Source: Trogon surrucura (taxonomy: Eukaryota; Chordata; Aves; Trogoniformes; Trogonidae). Taken from it: a stretch of 64,000 nt of DNA. Where the stretch lies: the NCBI GenBank assembly GCA_020746105.1, contig CM036618.1, forward strand, positions 97,892,122 through 97,956,121, given 5' to 3'. The position numbers and the translations under genes were made by a program. Positions 59,721-64,000 of the stretch are shown here, one piece after another (the stretch's first letter is position 1; each line of letters begins with the position of its first letter). The notes under the pieces are model-generated. The model was not told the origin of the DNA. It searched no databases and worked only from the letters and a program-made list of their open reading frames with translations.

Positions 59721-62700
59721 CCCTTTTCTCATTGAGTTTTGGATAAAAAAGGTGAGTCTGAAAGCTGCTAATACTTATATTTTTGTACTGAGCTGCTCTC
59801 TCTGAAGGTGATATCAGTTATCAACACCAAGATACAGACAAAAGAAAGGTTAAAAAAAAAAAATAAAAAATTAAAACTGATATTTTGAGCTCTTTCCTTA
59901 AGTGTGGGAGGGAGGGAGTTAGGGATTAGATGTGTGGGGGTGTGCTAATGGAGGTATTTCTTCACTGACTTCAGCCAAGATCTCTGAAGGCTCATAAATT
60001 TGACTAGCAGGGCTTTTGTTTCTGTTGTTGCTGAATGATATGGATCACTGGGTAGCTTTTTTCCTTTTTTTTTCTTTTTTTTTCTTTTCCTTTTGTTCTA
60101 CTATTTGCAAACTCTCTCATCCCCGATAAAAAGAAACTGCCAGAATAAAGAAAGCAAAATAGCCAGGCTTGTTTAATTTCACTTAATTTCACACGTTTTA
60201 GCAAAATTCACATTATTCGTCATGGGTGGTTTTCCTCCTGAACTAGCGAGGTTTTTCCTTCATTATGAAAAAGGTCTTGACAGTGTTCTTCTGGTGTATA
60301 TTGTTTCTGCCAAGTCGTTTTATAAACTACAGTAAGACTTCAAGGCCCAAGATCAGGCCAGTCCGTGCCGATTCTATAGATTCCCCCAGCCCACATTTCT
60401 CTTAGCTGAGCAGGCTTAGCCCCTCCTGGCTGTGTCCGCTGATGAATTGAAACATCCAGGACCTACAGGTTGCGGAACTGCTGAAGTTAAACAGTAGCAA
60501 AGAAGAGAATCTGCAGCTTCCTTTTCTTTCAGTAGAGAAATCTGTATTTCCCTCAAGAGACGTTTTAAAAACCTTCATAATAAAGCTCAGGAGACTGAAG
60601 TGCCATCAATTAATCACAAACTGAGTTCCTAGCACAAGGCACGCTGCAGCTTTCAGGATTGATGTTTGAAATCCTCAGCCTCTTTTGCAGAAACACCTGT
60701 CTGCTGTGTCTTGGGGTTTAAATTTGCAATCTATTTTTTTTCCCCTTCGTATTCTCTAATGATGATTCACCCATCATTTGAGTCATTATTTTGGCATTAT
60801 TATTCACTGAAGGGAATATTTGAAAGGGAGATGAGGTTTACTGAGAAGAGAGTTTTAAGAACATATATTCTAAACAGACTCTTTTTAAGTGTGTGGCAGA
60901 CTCAGTTATCTGGTTTAGGAAATGGCTTTTATGTAAAAGCTTTTTATTTGAAGAAAACTATTTGAGTTTTGTAAACAGAAGCACCTATTCACTTCACAGA
61001 TCTTCATGTTCAAGAAGATTTGGGCACGTAGGGCTTTTTTCCTGGCTTCTACTTTGGTACTTTTCTAGCATGCTTGTTCTTATTAAAGCATATTTCAGGC
61101 AGATTTGTTATACCTACATTTCAGTATGCTTTGAGCTTTCCATAGGTCTCTTTCTTTAACAGGTAAATGATGTAATCCCTCTTGTCTGCACCAATAGCTA
61201 TTCCCTCCAGGTCAGCTTCTCACTATTTTATGAATGTGCAAACACTCACAGATTAATAATAAATAAAAAAAAAGAATTTGTCAAAATTGTATGTTTGGAC
61301 TCAAATGAAAAATGAAATGCAATATGATGTATTTTAAATCTCTTAATACATAAAATATAAGAAGTGTACTATGAACTATTTCTTTACTCAGCCAGACGCA
61401 TGACACTAGGACAGGAAGGTCACAACTTCAGACAGAGAGGCACAGGACAGCGGGAGATTTCCACAGCTCATTTAAAATAAGTTCATAGTTTTCTGGCATC
61501 TCTAGAATTTTGGGTCTTGTTGCTAAGGGGAAAAAAAAGAAAATGAAACTAAAGGACAAAGGAAGTTTAAAATCTGTTGTAGATTTCTGAACTTTTTTAC
61601 TGATCCGAGCTTTCCTGTTTGAGTTTCAGTTTATTACCAGTTTACCTCTCCGATTATTATCTACGACTCCATTGAAGAATTGATGTTCGTGTAGGCATGC
61701 AGCTTCATTCAGTGTTGGGGAGTTTTGTGACATTTTAGTCATTACTTAAATGTTAACATCGTCTTCCTGTTCAACCTGTATCTTCAGAGTACAGTGACAG
61801 CAACTGCTGCACAGTTTCTTCACTGGGAGAGGGGGTGAGTGTTATTAACAGTAAATACTTAACATCAGCCCTTCACTCCTGAATTTTGGTGGCGCAGCTA
61901 ACGCAAATCACCAGCCAGTGCTTGAGCTGTTGTGCATTGTGGACTGGAAGCACAGTGAGTTGTAATAACCATTTAAAATGACAGAAAATGCCTGCCTACC
62001 TGCAGGCTCTGTGTTGTCCTTCTTTTCCTCATTGGTGAGGCCGTGACTGCAATTTTCAGAGAGAATTTAGGAATTTAGGCAGCTGTGGCAGCCAAATGCT
62101 TTAAAGGAAGCAGAGGAAAAGGCTGCTTTTTTTTTTCCTTTTTTCATTTGAGGATGATGATGAACTACATCCATATGCGTGGAACAGAATGGCCCAGTGT
62201 TTAAAAAAAACAAGTGACACCGATTGGCATAGAGGTACCTGCTGAGGTGTGGAAGGGGGAGAGAAGAGTGAGAGCAATCTCACAAAAATACCGCTCCTAG
62301 ACATGCCCATACCACATACGTTGGAGCTACCTTATGTAAAAGCAAAGAAAAAACACCATCAGAAAGAAACGCTGCTTTGTGGGCATCTTGCATACAAATA
62401 CATCTGTGCGCACATCTGTGCTGGAGTACAGACATAGATACAGATCATTAACATCTATTTTCTGAAGGTGATCCAAAGTATCAATCACCTGAATTACTGC
62501 AGTAAAACCTGTCTTTTAATGAAACAAAAGTGAGACGTGAAAATAAAAGGTAACCTACTTTTAAATGTTTATAGAAGATAAAGGTTTAACCACAAGTCTT
62601 TCATCAAATGGAAGACAGTAGGAAAAAAAAGTTTAGAAAATGCCCTTTGGCTGCTCTTTACTGTGTGGTGAAACCTCACAGTATCTCACCTCATATACTA

Positions 62701-64000
62701 TATGTGCCCTAAAGGCAGCTGGAAATGTTTAGAAATACGTCTATTTTGGTACATGGCTGCCTCTCTATCTGTTATATCCAGCAGTGTTTCAAGGAAGGGA
62801 GATATTTGCTTAAATGAAAAGCCCAGACCAAAGTGTGAGATGGTAAATGGCGCTCGAGGGTATACAGCAGTCTAAACGGTGCCCTCTGTTAAAAGAATCA
62901 GCCACCTGACTGCTCATTAGTTAGCAGTAAATAATGAGGAATAGCTTGAGGCAGGAGCTCAGAAGTGCAGATGTCCCAAAATATTCACCCAGTTCGTGGT
63001 GTCGTGAGATCTGTAGTGTCGTAAGGTAAAATACACTTAATCCCTCTTCTGAGTGAAGTAAAGCATTTTACAGTCTTTGTGGAGTCTAGTAATTTTGTAT
63101 AATCTTTTCAGAGAGGATATCAGAAGAGGAAAAGCAAGGTCCATGGGATCACCAATGACTGCATAATTTCCTTCTTCCCCATTACGTTGCACACCCAAAA
63201 GGCATCTGGCAAGAAGTGGACACCCCTGGAAATTCTCTCATAGGAATGCTGCCCTCTCCTCCCTCTCAAAAGATAGTAGGTGTTGGATTTTAATTAGACT
63301 AATAACAAATCTAAGGTTCTCAGTTGGCTCCTGTTGTTTTAATGGGAAGACTAGCATCTCAAGCCAGAATTACCCTGAAAAGGAGCGGGACTGAATGAGG
63401 AGGGTGAGCAGTAGCAAGGCTGTGGGAAAAGCCCGGTCATATTTAACAGCGATGGTGCCATTGTAAAGTACTGTAGAAATATAGTATGTTTGAGTAGAAA
63501 TTAATTTAAAAATCCATGGACAGTCTTAAAAAGGGTTGTATCTTTTTCTGTTAAGGCATTTTTATACCTTAGAGACTCTCTCTCTTAGAGAGTTCTGTAG
63601 CAAGGCTGATTGGTTTCTTTGCTAAATTTTAGGTTGCTTTCTATTTTGGTGCTAAGGTAAGAACGTATTTGTTGTAGAGTTCTTATAAGCATTTCAGTCA
63701 CAGAGAAAATTCAGTCCCATTAAATTTTAATGAAGGTTGGGCTTCTGAGTGCCTATATTTCTCCTCCTTCTCCTTTTTTTCTGTTCTTTCCACAGTTTGA
63801 GTACAGCTGTCCAGTTGTCTGAGGCCACATGAAGCAACAATCTTGTGAGGAAGATCGGAATAAAGACAGATGCCAAGGTCTGTTCTCCATACCTAGCCCG
63901 ACACAACAGCCCTAGCTCTGGTGAGTCAGGGAGAGCTCTTTTCTGAGTCTGTTCTCGCTTCTCTCCATCTCCTTGACCCTTCAGCAATGCATCAGAGCTC
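59721..64000. other. Intergenic sequence to the window end, no gene recognised
   Basis: It contains an A-rich tract at about 59850-59870, a pyrimidine tract at 60058-60096 and a T tract near 62127. Bases 63285-63530 hold TTTTAATTAGACTAATAAC and AAATTAATTTAAA, possible homeodomain sites. No SIX-family homeobox exon, repeat family or RNA gene was recognised. Confidence 0.45.
60058..60096. repeat. Polypyrimidine tract
   Basis: T runs interrupted by single or double C over about 40 bases. Simple repeat. Confidence 0.8.

Noticed and set aside
1-64000. CRISPR arrays, operons, phage or plasmid features
   Set aside because: No regularly spaced direct repeats and no tightly packed ORFs. Spliced exons, CR1 and LTR sequences show eukaryotic nuclear DNA.
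59721-64000. SIX2 exons near the right edge
   Set aside because: No SIX domain or homeodomain coding pattern was found in any frame. If SIX2 is the neighbour it lies beyond the window.

Overview
This is vertebrate nuclear DNA, most likely from a bird. It is AT-rich and almost wholly non-coding, with introns and spliced exons. The repeats point to a sauropsid and best to a bird: one well-preserved CR1 LINE copy (24.05-24.69 kb), three worn CR1 tails, and an ERVL-type solo LTR with a clean 5-bp target-site duplication (41.9-42.8 kb). The exact species cannot be told from the sequence.

Only one protein-coding gene can be supported: the 3' end of SRBD1 (S1 RNA-binding domain protein 1, a relative of bacterial Tex), on the + strand. 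Bases 1-9109 are intron, 9110-9294 is the penultimate coding exon, 9295-10809 is intron and 10810-11099 is the last coding exon, which encodes the C-terminal S1 domain and the stop. The 3' UTR follows, with candidate poly(A) signals at 11772 and 11988.

From about 12 kb to 64 kb no gene is visible. In mammals the tail of SRBD1 faces a gene desert leading to the upstream side of SIX2 (and then SIX3). If synteny holds, this 52 kb is part of that desert, where non-coding regulatory elements are expected. Several blocks read like such elements, with homeodomain, POU, PITX/OTX, RFX and forkhead-type motifs and short dyads. They lie near 18.1-18.6, 22.4-22.6, 26.0-26.3, 31.7-32.5, 34.5-34.7, 36.4-36.6, 38.26-38.54, 46.4-46.9, 51.4-51.5 and 59.5-59.7 kb. 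These regulatory calls are inferences from sequence texture; conservation could not be tested.

Two observations stand out. First, a non-coding block at about 34.49-34.73 kb recurs in opposite orientation at about 36.36-36.59 kb. The shared core is close to 89% identical, and similarity fades outwards. This is either an inverted duplication of an enhancer-like element or an undescribed old repeat family. Second, seven copies of TAAACAC, on either strand, sit within 271 bp at 38266-38536, with nested inverted repeats; this looks like a homotypic binding-site cluster. No CRISPR array, operon, tRNA or rRNA gene was seen.
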